64,000 bases of DNA from Pseudomonas frederiksbergensis (lineage in GTDB: Bacteria > Pseudomonadota > Gammaproteobacteria > Pseudomonadales > Pseudomonadaceae). The DNA lies in assembly GCF_900105495.1 (NCBI RefSeq), contig NZ_FNTF01000002.1, positions 5,968,001-6,032,000 on the forward strand. Reading direction: 5' to 3'. The notes under the pieces were generated by a model. The model was given only the letters and a program-made list of their open reading frames with translations. It was not told the DNA's origin and ran no database searches. Positions 45,032-55,312 of this stretch are shown piece by piece (position 1 is the first letter of the stretch; each line of letters starts with the position of its first letter). The position numbers and the translations under genes were made by a program.

Positions 45032-45589
45032 TTATACGGCCATCAGGTCTTTTTCTTTCTGCGCCAGATTCGCGTCGATTTCAGCCACGTATTTTTTGGT
45101 CAGATCATCGATCTCGCCAGTGGCGCGACGCTCTTCGTCTTCGCTGATTTCCTTTTCCTTGACCAGATCCTTGAGCTGGCTGTTCGCATCACGACGGATG
45201 TTGCGCACCGCAACACGAGCATCTTCAGCGACATCGCGAGCCTGCTTGGTGAAGCCCTTGCGGGTTTCTTCGGTCAGGGCCGGCATGGAGATCAGCAGCA
45301 ATTCACCCAGGTTGGTTGGGTTGAGGTTCAGACCCGCGCTGCCGATGGCTTTGTCGACGGCACCTAGCATATTGCGCTCAAAGGCAACGACTTGCAGGGT
45401 ACGCGCATCTTTGACGGTGATGTTCGCGACCTGCTTGATCGGGGTGTCGGAGCCGTAATACGGCACCATCACGCCTTCCAGAATGCTTGGGTGCGCCTGG
45501 CCAGTACGAATACGGCCGAAGTTGTGCATCAGCGACTCGACGGATTTTTTCATGCGCTCTTGAGCGTCTTTCTTGATTTCATTGATCAT
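45032..45589 (-). CDS. frr: Ribosome recycling factor
   Basis: RRF with EF-G splits post-termination ribosomes. The 185-residue product has [35 protein letters not shown] and [15 protein letters not shown] [13 protein letters not shown]. It overlaps pyrH by 4 bp, the usual pyrH-frr pair. Confidence 0.97.
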   Translation of the reverse strand: MINEIKKDAQERMKKSVESLMHNFGRIRTGQAHPSILEGVMVPYYGSDTPIKQVANITVKDARTLQVVAFERNMLGAVDKAIGSAGLNLNPTNLGELLLISMPALTEETRKGFTKQARDVAEDARVAVRNIRRDANSQLKDLVKEKEISEDEERRATGEIDDLTKKYVAEIDANLAQKEKDLMAV

Positions 45590-46329
45590 TGTTGGCCTTC
45601 CTCGATCAGGGTCCCTTCAGCGCCGCCATGCACGATATTCAGCAGGGCGCCGGGCTTGTTCATGTTAAATACGCGCAACGGCATCTTGTGGTCGCGGCAC
45701 AGGCAAATGGCGGTCAGATCCATCACCCCCAGCTTGCGATCCAGCACTTCATCGTAAGTCAGATGATCGAACTTCTCGGCATGCGGGTCTTTGAATGGGT
45801 CAGCGGTATAGACGCCATCGACCTTGGTCGCCTTGAGCACGACATCGGCATCGATTTCGATCGCACGCAAGCACGCTGCCGAATCCGTGGTGAAGAACGG
45901 ATTGCCGGTACCGGCCGCGAAAATCACGACTTCCTTGGCGTTCAAGTGGCGCATGGCTTTGCGGCGATCATAGTGATCGGTTACGCCAACCATGGAAATG
46001 GCCGACATCACGATGGCCGAGATATTGGCACGTTCCAGCGCATCGCGCATGGCCAGGGCGTTCATCACAGTGGCCAGCATGCCCATGTGGTCACCGGTGA
46101 CCCGATCCATGCCGGCCGCGCTCAGCGCTGCACCGCGGAACAGGTTACCGCCGCCGATCACCAGACCGACCTGAACGCCGATGCCGACCAGTTGGCCGAC
46201 TTCCAGCGCCATGCGATCCAGAACTTTCGGATCGATCCCGAACTCTTCCGAGCCCATCAGGGCCTCGCCGCTAAGCTTGAGTAGAATGCGTTTATAGCGA
46301 GCCTGATAACCACTGCCCTGCTGAGCCAT
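45586..46329 (-). CDS. pyrH: UMP kinase
   Basis: PyrH phosphorylates UMP to UDP and is an essential hexameric amino-acid-kinase fold enzyme. The 247-residue protein has [36 protein letters not shown] and the Asp-rich [14 protein letters not shown]. The gap 46330-46539 upstream contains the tsf terminator and the palindrome at 46455-46471. Confidence 0.97.
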   Translation of the reverse strand: MAQQGSGYQARYKRILLKLSGEALMGSEEFGIDPKVLDRMALEVGQLVGIGVQVGLVIGGGNLFRGAALSAAGMDRVTGDHMGMLATVMNALAMRDALERANISAIVMSAISMVGVTDHYDRRKAMRHLNAKEVVIFAAGTGNPFFTTDSAACLRAIEIDADVVLKATKVDGVYTADPFKDPHAEKFDHLTYDEVLDRKLGVMDLTAICLCRDHKMPLRVFNMNKPGALLNIVHGGAEGTLIEEGQQ

Positions 46330-46454
46330 TGCGAATCTCTCCTGCGGCGTATTTTAAAAATTCTTTGCGAGCTGTTTACAGCTGGCGTTCACTCTAACTT
46401 GGCGCTGCTTCAGCGCCATCGGAACATGGCTTTGTAAGCCAGTTCCAAAGGGAA

Positions 46455-46471
46455 ACCAATTAAAAATTGGT
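46455..46471. promoter_or_regulatory. Perfect palindrome upstream of pyrH
   Basis: ACCAATT-AAA-AATTGGT lies 126 bp before the pyrH start, near the tsf terminator. It is AT-rich in a GC-rich context. It could be an operator; no factor can be named. Confidence 0.4.
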
Positions 46472-46483
46472 GCCCCATCTGAA

Positions 46484-46515
46484 AAGAGGCTGCGCGCGTG
46501 AGCGGGCAGCCTCTT
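46484..46515 (-). terminator. Intrinsic terminator of tsf
   Basis: AAGAGGCTGC pairs with GCAGCCTCTT around 12 bases; four T follow on the minus strand. It lies 25 bp after the tsf stop. Confidence 0.85.
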
Positions 46516-46539
46516 CAGGGCGACAGTTAAAAAACCGTC

Positions 46540-47403
46540 TTATTGCTTGGCGGCAGCCAGCTGGGCAGCAACTTCTTCAGCGAAGTTGTCGACCGGCTTC
46601 TCGATGCCTTCGCCTACTTTGAAGTAGGTGAAAGAAACGATTTCAGCACCGGCTTTCTTGGCCAGTTCGCCAACCTTGATTTCAGGGTTCTTGACGAACG
46701 CCTGCTCAACCAGGCTCGCTTCAGCCAGGAACTTGCTGATACGGCCTTTGACCATGTTTTCAACGATGTTTTCTGGCTTGCCAGCGATCTTGTCAGCGTT
46801 GAGGGTCAGGAACACGCCTTTCTCGCGCTCGACCGCTTCAGCGGAAACTTCCGATGGCAGCAGGAATTCAGGGTTGGTGGCCGCTACGTGCATAGCGATG
46901 TCTTTGGCCAGCTCAACGGTGCCGCCTTTAAGAACAACCGCAACACCGATCTTGTTGCCGTGCAGGTAACCACCAACAACATCACCTTCAACGCGAGCCA
47001 GGCGACGGATGTTGACGTTTTCGCCAACCTTGCCGACCAGAACCAGGCGATCAGCTTCTTGAGCTTCGATCAGCGGAGCGACGTCAGTCAGTTTGTCAGC
47101 GAACGCTTTTTCAACGCTGCTGGCAACAAATGCCTTGAAGTCGTCCTGCAGGGCCAGGAAGTCGGTCTGCGAGTTCACTTCCAGCAGAACGGCGGTTTTA
47201 CCGTCTTCTTTCAGAGCGATCGCGCCTTCAGCGGCAACGTTGCCAGCTTTCTTGGCAGCCTTGATGGCGCCCGAAGCACGCATGTCATCAATGGCTTTTT
47301 CGATGTCGCCGCCAGCCTTGGTCAAGGCCTTTTTGCAGTCCATCATGCCTTCGCCAGTACGCTCGCGCAGTTCTTTGACCAACGCTGCAGTAATCTCTGC
47401 CAT
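46540..47403 (-). CDS. tsf: Elongation factor Ts
   Basis: EF-Ts is the nucleotide exchange factor of EF-Tu. The 287-residue product has LVKELRERTGEGMMDCKKAL, VNSQTDFLALQ and the MHVAATNPEFL block. The ATG at 47403 begins MAEITAALV; the open frame upstream to 47436 is not used. It follows rpsB with a terminator-like attenuator between. Confidence 0.97.
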   Translation of the reverse strand: MAEITAALVKELRERTGEGMMDCKKALTKAGGDIEKAIDDMRASGAIKAAKKAGNVAAEGAIALKEDGKTAVLLEVNSQTDFLALQDDFKAFVASSVEKAFADKLTDVAPLIEAQEADRLVLVGKVGENVNIRRLARVEGDVVGGYLHGNKIGVAVVLKGGTVELAKDIAMHVAATNPEFLLPSEVSAEAVEREKGVFLTLNADKIAGKPENIVENMVKGRISKFLAEASLVEQAFVKNPEIKVGELAKKAGAEIVSFTYFKVGEGIEKPVDNFAEEVAAQLAAAKQ

Positions 47404-47542
47404 TTCAAAATTCCTCTTGGATAGGTTTTCAACCATTCCACCCGATCGAACGGGCGATCAATTCTTCCCGAACCACCCTTGCTGACTGCTGCAGCTTACA
47501 AAGGCTGTAACTGCGCTGCCGACAAACGGTTTTCGAGGTGGC

Positions 47543-47567
47543 AAAAAGGGGGCCAAGCCCCCTTTTT
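47543..47567 (-). terminator. Terminator or attenuator between rpsB and tsf
   Basis: AAAAAGGGGG pairs with CCCCCTTTTT around a short loop. It is nearly symmetric and lies about 30 bp after the rpsB stop, probably reducing read-through into tsf. Confidence 0.9.
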
Positions 47568-47595
47568 GCTTACTGAGTCAACGCCTGGGCGTCAA

Positions 47596-48333
47596 TTACT
47601 CAGCTGCTGCTACCGGAGCTTCTTCAACGAACTGCTCGGTGCCGCCAGCAACGTGGTTGCGACCGCGGATTACAGCGTCAGCCATCGAACCCATGTACAG
47701 CTGGATAGCGCGGATTGCGTCATCGTTGCCTGGGATGATGTAGTCAACGCCTTCCGGGCTGCTGTTGGTATCGACTACGCCGATAACCGGGATGCCCAGC
47801 TTGTTGGCTTCGGTGATCGCGATGCGCTCGTGATCAACGTCGATAACGAACAGTGCGTCTGGCAGACCGCCCATGTCCTTGATACCACCCAGGGAACGAT
47901 CGAGCTTCTCAAGATCGCGAGTGCGCATCAGCGCTTCTTTCTTGGTCAGCTTGGCGAAAGTACCGTCTTCGGCTTGCACTTCAAGGTCACGCAGACGCTT
48001 GATGGAAGCACGGATGGTTTTGAAGTTGGTCAGCATGCCGCCCAACCAGCGGTGATCGACGTACGGCGAACCGCAACGTGCTGCTTCTTCAGCAACGATC
48101 TTGCCAGCGGAACGCTTGGTGCCGACGAACAGAATCTTGTTTTTGCCCTGGGCCAGGCGTTCTACGAAAGTCAGAGCTTCGTTGAACATTGGCAGGGTTT
48201 TTTCAAGGTTGATGATGTGGATCTTGTTACGCGCGCCGAAAATGTACTTACCCATTTTCGGGTTCCAGTAACGGGTCTGGTGACCGAAGTGCACACCGGC
48301 CTTCAGCATATCGCGCATGTTGACTTGGGACAT
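47596..48333 (-). CDS. rpsB: 30S ribosomal protein S2
   Basis: S2 is an essential small-subunit protein. The 245-residue product has [46 protein letters not shown] and [15 protein letters not shown]. The 373-bp divergent gap to map (48334-48706) holds its leader; in other bacteria S2 represses its own operon through this leader. Confidence 0.98.
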   Translation of the reverse strand: MSQVNMRDMLKAGVHFGHQTRYWNPKMGKYIFGARNKIHIINLEKTLPMFNEALTFVERLAQGKNKILFVGTKRSAGKIVAEEAARCGSPYVDHRWLGGMLTNFKTIRASIKRLRDLEVQAEDGTFAKLTKKEALMRTRDLEKLDRSLGGIKDMGGLPDALFVIDVDHERIAITEANKLGIPVIGVVDTNSSPEGVDYIIPGNDDAIRAIQLYMGSMADAVIRGRNHVAGGTEQFVEEAPVAAAE

Positions 48334-48468
48334 GATAGTTCCTTAATAAGTCGGGTTTGGCCTCCACGTATCCCAATGACCAACCAGCAGCATCAGCTGA
48401 AGGCACCCAGGTCATCGTGTCGACACGTGTGTGGATTTAGGCTTTTCAGGGGATCCCCGGAAAGCGGC

Positions 48469-48480
48469 GCATTTTATATC
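48469..48480 (-). promoter_or_regulatory. Probable -10 region of the rpsB promoter
   Basis: On the minus strand GATATAAAATG gives a TATAAA -10 about 140 bp upstream of rpsB, with AT-rich sequence before it. The rest of 48334-48706 shows leader sequence and the map promoter region, with no gene. Confidence 0.45.
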
Positions 48481-48706
48481 ACAAGGCAGAAAAAAACGGA
48501 ACCCGGATTGTTAAATCCCGGCGCGTGCTTTGGTTCTGGCCCTTGGAATCCTCAAAGAATGCGCCATTCTATAAGGAGAAGCGATGCACAGAGGCTCAGA
48601 TTTGCGCTGCTCGTCTGTTAGAATCGCGTTTTTCAGGGCCGCGAAGATCGATCGCGCAACGCCCATTTCGTTTTAGAAGGCGCCATCGAGCGCAGAGAGA
48701 GCCTGT

Positions 48707-49489
48707 ATGACCGTCACCCTCAAAACCCCAGAGGACATCGCAAAAATGCGCATCGCCGGCAAACTGGCCGCCGATGTGCTGGAAATGATTGCCGAACATG
48801 TCAAGCCGGGCGTTACAACTGAAGAACTGGACCGCATCTGCCACGACTATATCGTCAATGAGCAGAAAGCCATCCCTGCCCCGCTCAACTACAAAGGCTT
48901 CCCGAAGTCGATCTGCACCTCGATCAACCATGTGGTCTGCCACGGCATCCCGAACGAGAAGCCGCTGAAGGATGGCGACACGCTGAACATCGACGTCACC
49001 GTCATCAAGGACGGCTACCACGGCGACACCAGCCGCATGTTCCATGTCGGTACCGTACCGGTCTGGGCCGAACGCCTGTCGCAAGTGACCCAGGAATGCA
49101 TGTACAAGGCCATCGAAATCGTCAAACCCGGCTGCCGCCTGGGCGACATCGGTGAAGTGATCCAGAAGCACGCGGAAAAGAACGGTTTTTCCGTGGTTCG
49201 CGAATTCTGCGGTCACGGCATCGGCAAGGTATTCCACGAAGAGCCGCAGATCCTGCACTACGGCCGCGCGGGCACCGGCATGGAGCTGAAAGCGGGCATG
49301 ACGTTCACCATCGAGCCGATGATCAACCAGGGCAAGGCCGACACCAAGGTTTTGGGCGACGGCTGGACCGCGATCACCAAGGACCGCAAGCTGTCGGCAC
49401 AGTGGGAACACACCCTGCTGGTAACCGAAACCGGTTATGAGATCTTCACCCTGCGCGCCGACGACACCATCCCGCGCGTTTCGGCCTGA
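48707..49489 (+). CDS. map: Methionine aminopeptidase
   Basis: The enzyme removes initiator methionine from nascent proteins. The 260-residue type I protein has INHVVCHGIPNEKPL, NIDVTVIKDGYHGDTSRMF (metal-binding Asp pair), CGHGIGKVFHEEP (metal His), MTFTIEPMI and QWEHTLLVTETG (metal Glu). It is divergent from rpsB, the conserved arrangement. Confidence 0.97.
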   Translation: MTVTLKTPEDIAKMRIAGKLAADVLEMIAEHVKPGVTTEELDRICHDYIVNEQKAIPAPLNYKGFPKSICTSINHVVCHGIPNEKPLKDGDTLNIDVTVIKDGYHGDTSRMFHVGTVPVWAERLSQVTQECMYKAIEIVKPGCRLGDIGEVIQKHAEKNGFSVVREFCGHGIGKVFHEEPQILHYGRAGTGMELKAGMTFTIEPMINQGKADTKVLGDGWTAITKDRKLSAQWEHTLLVTETGYEIFTLRADDTIPRVSA

Positions 49490-49534
49490 TCCGGGCGCGC
49501 AGTTCCACAGCCTTATAGACAGGAAAGCCAATCG

Positions 49535-52237
49535 ATGCCGCAGGTGGATCCAGAACTCTTCGACCGTGGCCAGTTCCAGGCTGAACTGGCCCTGAAGGCA
49601 AGCCCGATCGCAGCCTTCAAGAAAGCGATTCGCCAGGCCCGCGAGGTGCTCGACGAGCGTTTTCGCAGCGGCCGCGACATTCGCCGGTTGATCGAGGATC
49701 GCGCCTGGTTCGTCGATAACATCCTGCAAAAGGCCTGGGAGCAGTTCGATTGGAGCGAAGACGCCGACATCGCGCTGGTCGCGGTCGGCGGCTACGGTCG
49801 CGGGGAGTTGCACCCTTATTCCGACATCGATCTGCTGATCCTGCTGGACAGCGCAGATCACGAAGTTTTCCGAGATTCCATCGAGCGTTTTCTGACGCTG
49901 TTGTGGGACATCGGCCTTGAAGTGGGCCAGAGCGTTCGCTCCGTTGACGAATGCGTCCAAGAGGCCCGCGCCGACCTGACGGTCGTCACCAACCTGATGG
50001 AAAGCCGCACCATCTGCGGCCCCGAGCGCTTGCGCCAACGCATGCTGGACGTGACCAGCACCGCGCACATGTGGCCGAGCAAGGAATTCTTCCTGGCCAA
50101 ACGCGCCGAGCAAAAGGCCCGTCACCACAAGTACAACGACACCGAATACAACCTGGAACCCAACGTCAAAGGCTCGCCCGGCGGCCTACGGGATATTCAG
50201 ACGATTCTGTGGGTGGCCCGTCGTGAATACGGCACCCTGAACCTGCGGGCCCTGGCCGGCGAAGGGTTCCTGGTCGAGAGCGAAAACGCGCTGCTGGCCT
50301 CCTCCCAGGAATTCCTGTGGAAGGTTCGTTACGCCCTGCACATGCTCGCCGGCCGTTCCGAAGACCGCTTGCTGTTTGATCACCAGCGCACCATTGCCGG
50401 GCTGCTGGGATTCAAAGGTGATGACGCCAAGCAAGCCATCGAAAACTTCATGCAGCAGTATTACCGGGTGGTCATGAGCATTGCCCAGCTCAGCGACCTG
50501 ATCATCCAGCACTTCGAGGAAGTCATCCTCGCGCCGGAAGATGAAGCGCCGCCGCAGCCGATCAACTCGCGATTCCAGCTGCACGACGGATACATCGAGG
50601 CGCGCAACGACAACGTGTTCCGTCGTACACCGTTCGCCATGCTGGAAATCTTCGTACTGATGGCCCAGCAGCCGGAAATCAAAGGCGTGCGCGCCGACAC
50701 CATTCGTTTGCTGCGAGAAAACCGTCACCTGATCGACGATGATTTCCGCAACGACATCCGCAATACCAGCCTGTTCATCGAGCTGTTCAAGTGCAAGATC
50801 GGCATCCATCGCAACCTGCGCCGGATGAACCGTTACGGCATCCTCGGGCGCTACTTGCCGGAATTCGGTTTTATCGTCGGGCAGATGCAGCACGACCTGT
50901 TTCACATCTATACGGTCGATGCTCACACCCTGAACCTGATCAAACATCTGCGTAAGTTGCAGTACACCCAGGTGTCGGAAAAATTCCCGCTGGCCAGCAA
51001 GCTCATGGGCAAATTGCCCAAACCCGAGCTGATCTACCTGGCCGGCCTGTACCACGACATCGGCAAGGGCCGGCATGGTGATCACTCGGAAATCGGCGCC
51101 GTGGATGCCGAAGCCTTTTGCCAGCGCCACCAATTGCCCGTGTGGGACAGCCGCCTGATCGTCTGGCTGGTGCAGAACCATTTGCTGATGTCGACCACCG
51201 CCCAGCGCAAGGACCTGTCCGACCCGCAGGTCATCCACGATTTTGCGCAGATCGTCGGCGACGAAACCCACCTCGATTATCTGTACGTGCTGACGGTCGC
51301 CGACATCAACGCCACCAATCCGACGCTGTGGAATTCCTGGCGCGCCAGCCTGTTGCGCCAGCTCTACACCGAGACCAAGCGCGCCTTGCGTCGCGGCCTG
51401 GAAAACCCGGTGGACCGCGAAGAGCAGATTCGCCAGACCCAAAGCGCAGCGCTGGACATTCTGGTACGCGGCGGCACCGATCCGGACGACGTCGAGCAAC
51501 TGTGGGCGCAATTGGGCGATGACTACTTCCTGCGTCACACCGCTGGCGACGTGGCCTGGCACAGCGACGCGATCCTCCAGCAGCCAGCCGACGGCGGTCC
51601 GCTGGTGCTGATCAAGGAAACCACCCAGCGCGAGTTCGAAGGCGGCACGCAGATCTTCATCTATGCGCCGGATCAGCACGACTTCTTCGCCGTGACCGTG
51701 GCCGCGATGGACCAGCTCAACCTGAACATTCACGACGCCCGGGTCATCACCTCCAGCAGCCAGTTCACCCTCGACACCTACATCGTGCTCGACACCGACG
51801 GCGACTCGATCGGTGATAACCCGGCGCGGGTCAAACAGATTCGCGACGGCCTGACCGAAGCCCTGCGCAACCCGGACGACTACCCGACCATCATTCAGCG
51901 TCGGGTACCGCGCCAGCTCAAGCATTTCGCGTTTGCGCCACAGGTGACGATCCACAACGACGCCCAGCGTCCGGTGACCGTGCTGGAGCTCAGCGCGCCC
52001 GATCGCCCGGGCCTGCTCGCACGCATCGGCACGATCTTTCTGGAGTTCGATTTGTCGCTGCAGAACGCCAAGATCGCCACCTTGGGCGAGCGCGTGGAAG
52101 ACGTGTTCTTCATCACCGATGCGAACAACCAGCCGTTGTCCGATCCATTGCTGTGCAGCCGCTTGCAAGACGCGATCGTGGAACAGCTGACTGTCAATCA
52201 GGAATCAGAAATCAAACTGTCGCGTCTCAGTATCTGA
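49535..52237 (+). CDS. glnD: Bifunctional uridylyltransferase/uridylyl-removing enzyme GlnD
   Basis: GlnD senses glutamine and modifies PII protein, controlling nitrogen assimilation. The 900-residue protein has the nucleotidyltransferase motif [20 protein letters not shown] near residue 85, an HD domain for deuridylylation ([17 protein letters not shown] near 507), and two C-terminal ACT domains that bind glutamine (TLEL-type starts at [17 protein letters not shown] and [19 protein letters not shown]). Length is normal. Confidence 0.98.
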   Translation: MPQVDPELFDRGQFQAELALKASPIAAFKKAIRQAREVLDERFRSGRDIRRLIEDRAWFVDNILQKAWEQFDWSEDADIALVAVGGYGRGELHPYSDIDLLILLDSADHEVFRDSIERFLTLLWDIGLEVGQSVRSVDECVQEARADLTVVTNLMESRTICGPERLRQRMLDVTSTAHMWPSKEFFLAKRAEQKARHHKYNDTEYNLEPNVKGSPGGLRDIQTILWVARREYGTLNLRALAGEGFLVESENALLASSQEFLWKVRYALHMLAGRSEDRLLFDHQRTIAGLLGFKGDDAKQAIENFMQQYYRVVMSIAQLSDLIIQHFEEVILAPEDEAPPQPINSRFQLHDGYIEARNDNVFRRTPFAMLEIFVLMAQQPEIKGVRADTIRLLRENRHLIDDDFRNDIRNTSLFIELFKCKIGIHRNLRRMNRYGILGRYLPEFGFIVGQMQHDLFHIYTVDAHTLNLIKHLRKLQYTQVSEKFPLASKLMGKLPKPELIYLAGLYHDIGKGRHGDHSEIGAVDAEAFCQRHQLPVWDSRLIVWLVQNHLLMSTTAQRKDLSDPQVIHDFAQIVGDETHLDYLYVLTVADINATNPTLWNSWRASLLRQLYTETKRALRRGLENPVDREEQIRQTQSAALDILVRGGTDPDDVEQLWAQLGDDYFLRHTAGDVAWHSDAILQQPADGGPLVLIKETTQREFEGGTQIFIYAPDQHDFFAVTVAAMDQLNLNIHDARVITSSSQFTLDTYIVLDTDGDSIGDNPARVKQIRDGLTEALRNPDDYPTIIQRRVPRQLKHFAFAPQVTIHNDAQRPVTVLELSAPDRPGLLARIGTIFLEFDLSLQNAKIATLGERVEDVFFITDANNQPLSDPLLCSRLQDAIVEQLTVNQESEIKLSRLSI

Positions 52238-52290
52238 ATTAACAAAATTTCCCCCTGTGGGAATGGACTTCCAGTGGAGAGGGGCTTGTT

Positions 52291-52420
52291 GTGGCGAGGG
52301 GGCTCGCCCCCGTTGGGCTGCGAAGCGGCCCCAAAACCTGCATCGCGATGTATCAGACACACCGCATACAAAGGTTTTACGACTGCTGCGCAGCCGAACG
52401 GGGGCAAGCCCCCTCACCAC
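52291..52420. repeat. Inverted pair of a second REP-like family between glnD and dapC
   Basis: The unit GTGGCGAGGGGGCTCGCCCC at 52291, continuing to 52332, faces an inverse copy at 52384-52420. The sequence differs from the TGTGGGAGCGAGCC family and lacks the IS110 target. Confidence 0.85.
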
Positions 52421-52468
52421 ACAAGCCCCCAACACCAGACTAGCCCTCCCACATTGAACGAGGCCCCC

Positions 52469-53668
52469 ATGAACAACGCTTTGAACCAGTTGCAGCCTTA
52501 CCCGTTCGAGAAGCTCCGCGCCCTGCTCGGCAGCGTCACGCCAAACCCGGACAAGCGTGCCATTGCGCTGTCCATTGGTGAGCCGAAACACAGCTCGCCA
52601 AGCTTTGTCGCCGAAGCCCTGGCAAGCAATCTGGACAAGATGGCCGTGTACCCGACCACCCTCGGCATTCCGGCCCTGCGCGAAGCCATCGCCGCGTGGT
52701 GCGAACGTCGTTTCAGCGTTCCGCTCGGCTGGCTCGACCCGGCGCGCAATGTGCTGCCGGTCAATGGCACTCGTGAAGCGTTGTTCGCGTTCACCCAGAC
52801 CGTGGTCAACCGTGGCGACGATGCGCTGGTGGTCAGCCCGAACCCGTTCTATCAAATCTACGAGGGCGCCGCGTTCCTGGCCGGGGCCAAGCCGCATTAC
52901 CTGCCGTGCCTGGACGAAAACGGCTTCAATCCGGATTTCGATGCGGTTTCACCGGACATCTGGAAACGCTGCCAGATCCTGTTCCTGTGCTCACCGGGCA
53001 ACCCGACCGGCGCATTGATCCCGGTTGCAACCCTGAAAAAGCTGATCGCCCTGGCCGACGAATACGACTTCGTGATCGCCGCCGACGAGTGCTACAGCGA
53101 ACTTTACTTCGATGAACAAACCCCGCCGGCCGGATTGCTCAGCGCTTGCGTGGAACTGGGCCGCCAGGACTTCAAGCGTTGCGTGGTGTTCCACAGCCTG
53201 TCCAAGCGTTCCAACCTTCCAGGCCTGCGCTCGGGTTTTGTGGCCGGTGATGCCGACATTCTCAAAGGCTTCCTGCTGTACCGCACCTACCACGGTTGCG
53301 CGATGCCGGTTCAGACCCAACTGGCCAGCGTTGCCGCATGGAATGACGAAGTGCACGTGCGCGCCAACCGTGCGTTGTATCGCGAAAAGTATGACGCGGT
53401 GCTGGAAATTCTCAGCCCGGTCATGGATGTGCAGCGCCCGGACGGCGGCTTTTACTTGTGGCCAAGTGTTGACGGTGATGACGAAGCGTTTTGCCGCGAC
53501 CTGTTTGTCGAAGAGCATGTGACCGTCGTGCCAGGGTCTTATCTGTCCCGTGACGTCGACGGTGCAAATCCGGGCGCTGGTCGTGTACGCATGGCGTTAG
53601 TCGCGCCGTTGGCCGAATGCATAGAAGCCGCAGAACGAATTCGCGCGTTCATTACCCGTAACAAGTAA
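52469..53668 (+). CDS. dapC: Succinyldiaminopimelate transaminase
   Basis: DapC transaminates N-succinyl-2-amino-6-oxopimelate in lysine and diaminopimelate synthesis. The 399-residue fold-type I PLP protein has NGTREALFAFTQ, SPGNPTGA, the catalytic lysine in HSLSKRSNLPGLRSGF and RVRMALVAPL. The ATG at 52469 is chosen; the longer open frame runs through REP sequence. dapD and dapE lie downstream in the window. Confidence 0.93.
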   Translation: MNNALNQLQPYPFEKLRALLGSVTPNPDKRAIALSIGEPKHSSPSFVAEALASNLDKMAVYPTTLGIPALREAIAAWCERRFSVPLGWLDPARNVLPVNGTREALFAFTQTVVNRGDDALVVSPNPFYQIYEGAAFLAGAKPHYLPCLDENGFNPDFDAVSPDIWKRCQILFLCSPGNPTGALIPVATLKKLIALADEYDFVIAADECYSELYFDEQTPPAGLLSACVELGRQDFKRCVVFHSLSKRSNLPGLRSGFVAGDADILKGFLLYRTYHGCAMPVQTQLASVAAWNDEVHVRANRALYREKYDAVLEILSPVMDVQRPDGGFYLWPSVDGDDEAFCRDLFVEEHVTVVPGSYLSRDVDGANPGAGRVRMALVAPLAECIEAAERIRAFITRNK

Positions 53669-53675
53669 TCTCCCG

Positions 53676-53700
53676 CCCGCACTGTGCAACGCAGTGCGGG
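53676..53700 (+). terminator. Terminator hairpin after dapC
   Basis: CCCGCACTG pairs exactly with CAGTGCGGG around seven bases, just after the dapC stop. The T-run is weak. Confidence 0.65.
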
Positions 53701-53823
53701 CACACATTTATAACCGGTAACACTTCCCCCGAAATTAAAACTCACCGAACTGCAGAGCCCCCTTACTCTCAAGCAGCGCATTAGCGCGTATTCACCCCAC
53801 TCACTTCAAGGAAGAAGTAGCCA

Positions 53824-54555
53824 ATGAACAGTATTGAAGACTGCACCCTTATCCAATGGCCCGACGATCAACAAGCCTATGAAGCCGCCATCAACGAGAA
53901 CCCAGAGAATGCCGGTACCGGCGGCGGTACTCGTCGCAAGCGCTCTCTAATCAATTACTCAAAGCTGTGGGCAAACGGACGCACGCTCAAGATCGCGTTT
54001 ATCGACGGCCCCGATGATGAACACAAACAGAAGATCATCAAAGCAGCACGCCAATGGCTGCCCCATATCAATCTGAGCTTCGATTTCGTTGAAGGGCTCG
54101 ACGGTGATATCCGGATCGCAACCAAAAACAACGACAACAGCTCAATGCTGGGCACTGACGCGTTATTGATCCATCCAGACTGGCCCACCATGAACCTGGG
54201 GGTCGAACCTGAACATGAAGATTTTGAAGTAATCGTGACTCATGAGTTTGGGCATGCTTTAGGCGCGATGCATGAACACCAACACCCGGAGGCCAACATT
54301 CCCTGGGATAAACCGAAGGTGTATGAGTTCTACCAGAATCGGGAAATGAATCCACTGACCAAAGAGCAAGTCGATAGAAACCTCTTTCAACCCTTCAATA
54401 CAATCGAAGCGATTTATACGCCTTACGACAGAAAGTCGATCATGCACCACCCAGTCGCTAACACACTGACAGAGGGCGATTGGGAGTTACCTATCAACCG
54501 AAAGATCAGTAAAAAAGATAAAAAACTCATGAAGTTGCTTTATCCCAAACGTTAA
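53824..54555 (+). CDS. M12-type (astacin-like) zinc metalloprotease
   Basis: The 243-residue protein carries the metzincin site HEFGHALGAMHEHQHP with ligands H140, H144 and H150, the Glu that follows the third His as in astacins, and a Met-turn in KSIMHHPV. The RRKRSLINYSKLW segment resembles the start of the mature astacin domain. No signal peptide is seen, so it is either cytoplasmic or exported by another route. Its codon use is more AT-rich than its neighbours, and it stands alone between dapC and an ArsC-like gene, suggesting acquisition. Substrate unknown; a toxin or interbacterial role is only a guess. Confidence 0.78.
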   Translation: MNSIEDCTLIQWPDDQQAYEAAINENPENAGTGGGTRRKRSLINYSKLWANGRTLKIAFIDGPDDEHKQKIIKAARQWLPHINLSFDFVEGLDGDIRIATKNNDNSSMLGTDALLIHPDWPTMNLGVEPEHEDFEVIVTHEFGHALGAMHEHQHPEANIPWDKPKVYEFYQNREMNPLTKEQVDRNLFQPFNTIEAIYTPYDRKSIMHHPVANTLTEGDWELPINRKISKKDKKLMKLLYPKR

Positions 54556-54636
54556 CAGTCAAGCGGTCCATCAAGTCGAGTGAGCCTCACCCCAAGATTG
54601 TCCTCATCTAAATCCGGTTCTTCCGAGACACCTCTC

Positions 54637-54670
54637 GCAGACGTCATCACCAGCGGGTGATGACGTCTGC
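54637..54670. terminator. Long perfect hairpin after the metalloprotease gene
   Basis: GCAGACGTCATCACC and its exact inverse (54656-54670) form a 15-bp stem with a four-base loop. No T-run follows. It lies 82 bp after the metalloprotease stop. The remainder of 54556-54916 shows no gene. Confidence 0.5.
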
Positions 54671-54916
54671 GCTTGTCCCTTCCAAATGCTGCACCGTCAC
54701 TCCGGCAATGTCCTGAGCGCATTCTCCAAGCCAATCGATAGCACTGAAGTGCCATATTCGCCGTCTAGACTGCGTGCGTACCGTTACACCCATGTCGCAC
54801 GCAATAGCTGATCGCCATGACCTACAGACAAACCCGACCATCGCCGACGCGAAACCGTCCGGTCATGGCATAATCCGTCACCTTTTATTTTCAGCACCTG
54901 CAAAGGGGGCAATTCC

Positions 54917-55279
54917 TTGACCGTTTCAAGCAAAACGTTGCACCTTTTCGGCATCAAAGCCTGCGACACCATGAAAAAGGCGCGCACCTGGCTCGATGAA
55001 CACGCTGTCAGCTATGACTTTCATGATTACAAAGCGGTCGGAATCGACCGTGAACACCTGACCCAATGGTGCGACGAGCACGGCTGGCAAGTGGTGTTGA
55101 ACCGTGCAGGCACGACCTTTCGCAAGCTCGACGACGAACGCAAAGCCGATCTCGACCAGCCGAAAGCCATCGAACTGATGCTCGCACAACCCTCGATGAT
55201 CAAGCGCCCGGTGCTTGATCTCGGTGACCGAACCCTGATTGGCTTCAAGCCAGATATCTACGCGGCAGCACTCAAGTAA
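54917..55279 (+). CDS. ArsC/Spx-family thioredoxin-fold reductase (YffB-like)
   Basis: The 120-residue protein begins LHLFGIKACDTMKKARTWLDEH, with a single active-type Cys (C16) followed by T18, and has DYKAVGIDREHL, FRKLDDERKADL and KRPVLDLGDRTLIGFKPD, the ArsC-like pattern. Members use glutathione or thioredoxin, but the true substrate of YffB types is not known, and arsenate reduction should not be assumed. The start is a TTG with GGGGG seven bases upstream. It precedes dapD closely. Confidence 0.82.
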   Translation: MTVSSKTLHLFGIKACDTMKKARTWLDEHAVSYDFHDYKAVGIDREHLTQWCDEHGWQVVLNRAGTTFRKLDDERKADLDQPKAIELMLAQPSMIKRPVLDLGDRTLIGFKPDIYAAALK

Positions 55280-55312
55280 GGCAGCCCGTTCCATTTTGTT
55301 AGAGGTATCAAC

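Noticed and set aside
50186..52168. 660-codon minus-strand open frame opposite glnD
   Set aside because: glnD motifs in the sense strand are unambiguous, and the antisense frame is low-complexity and unrecognised.
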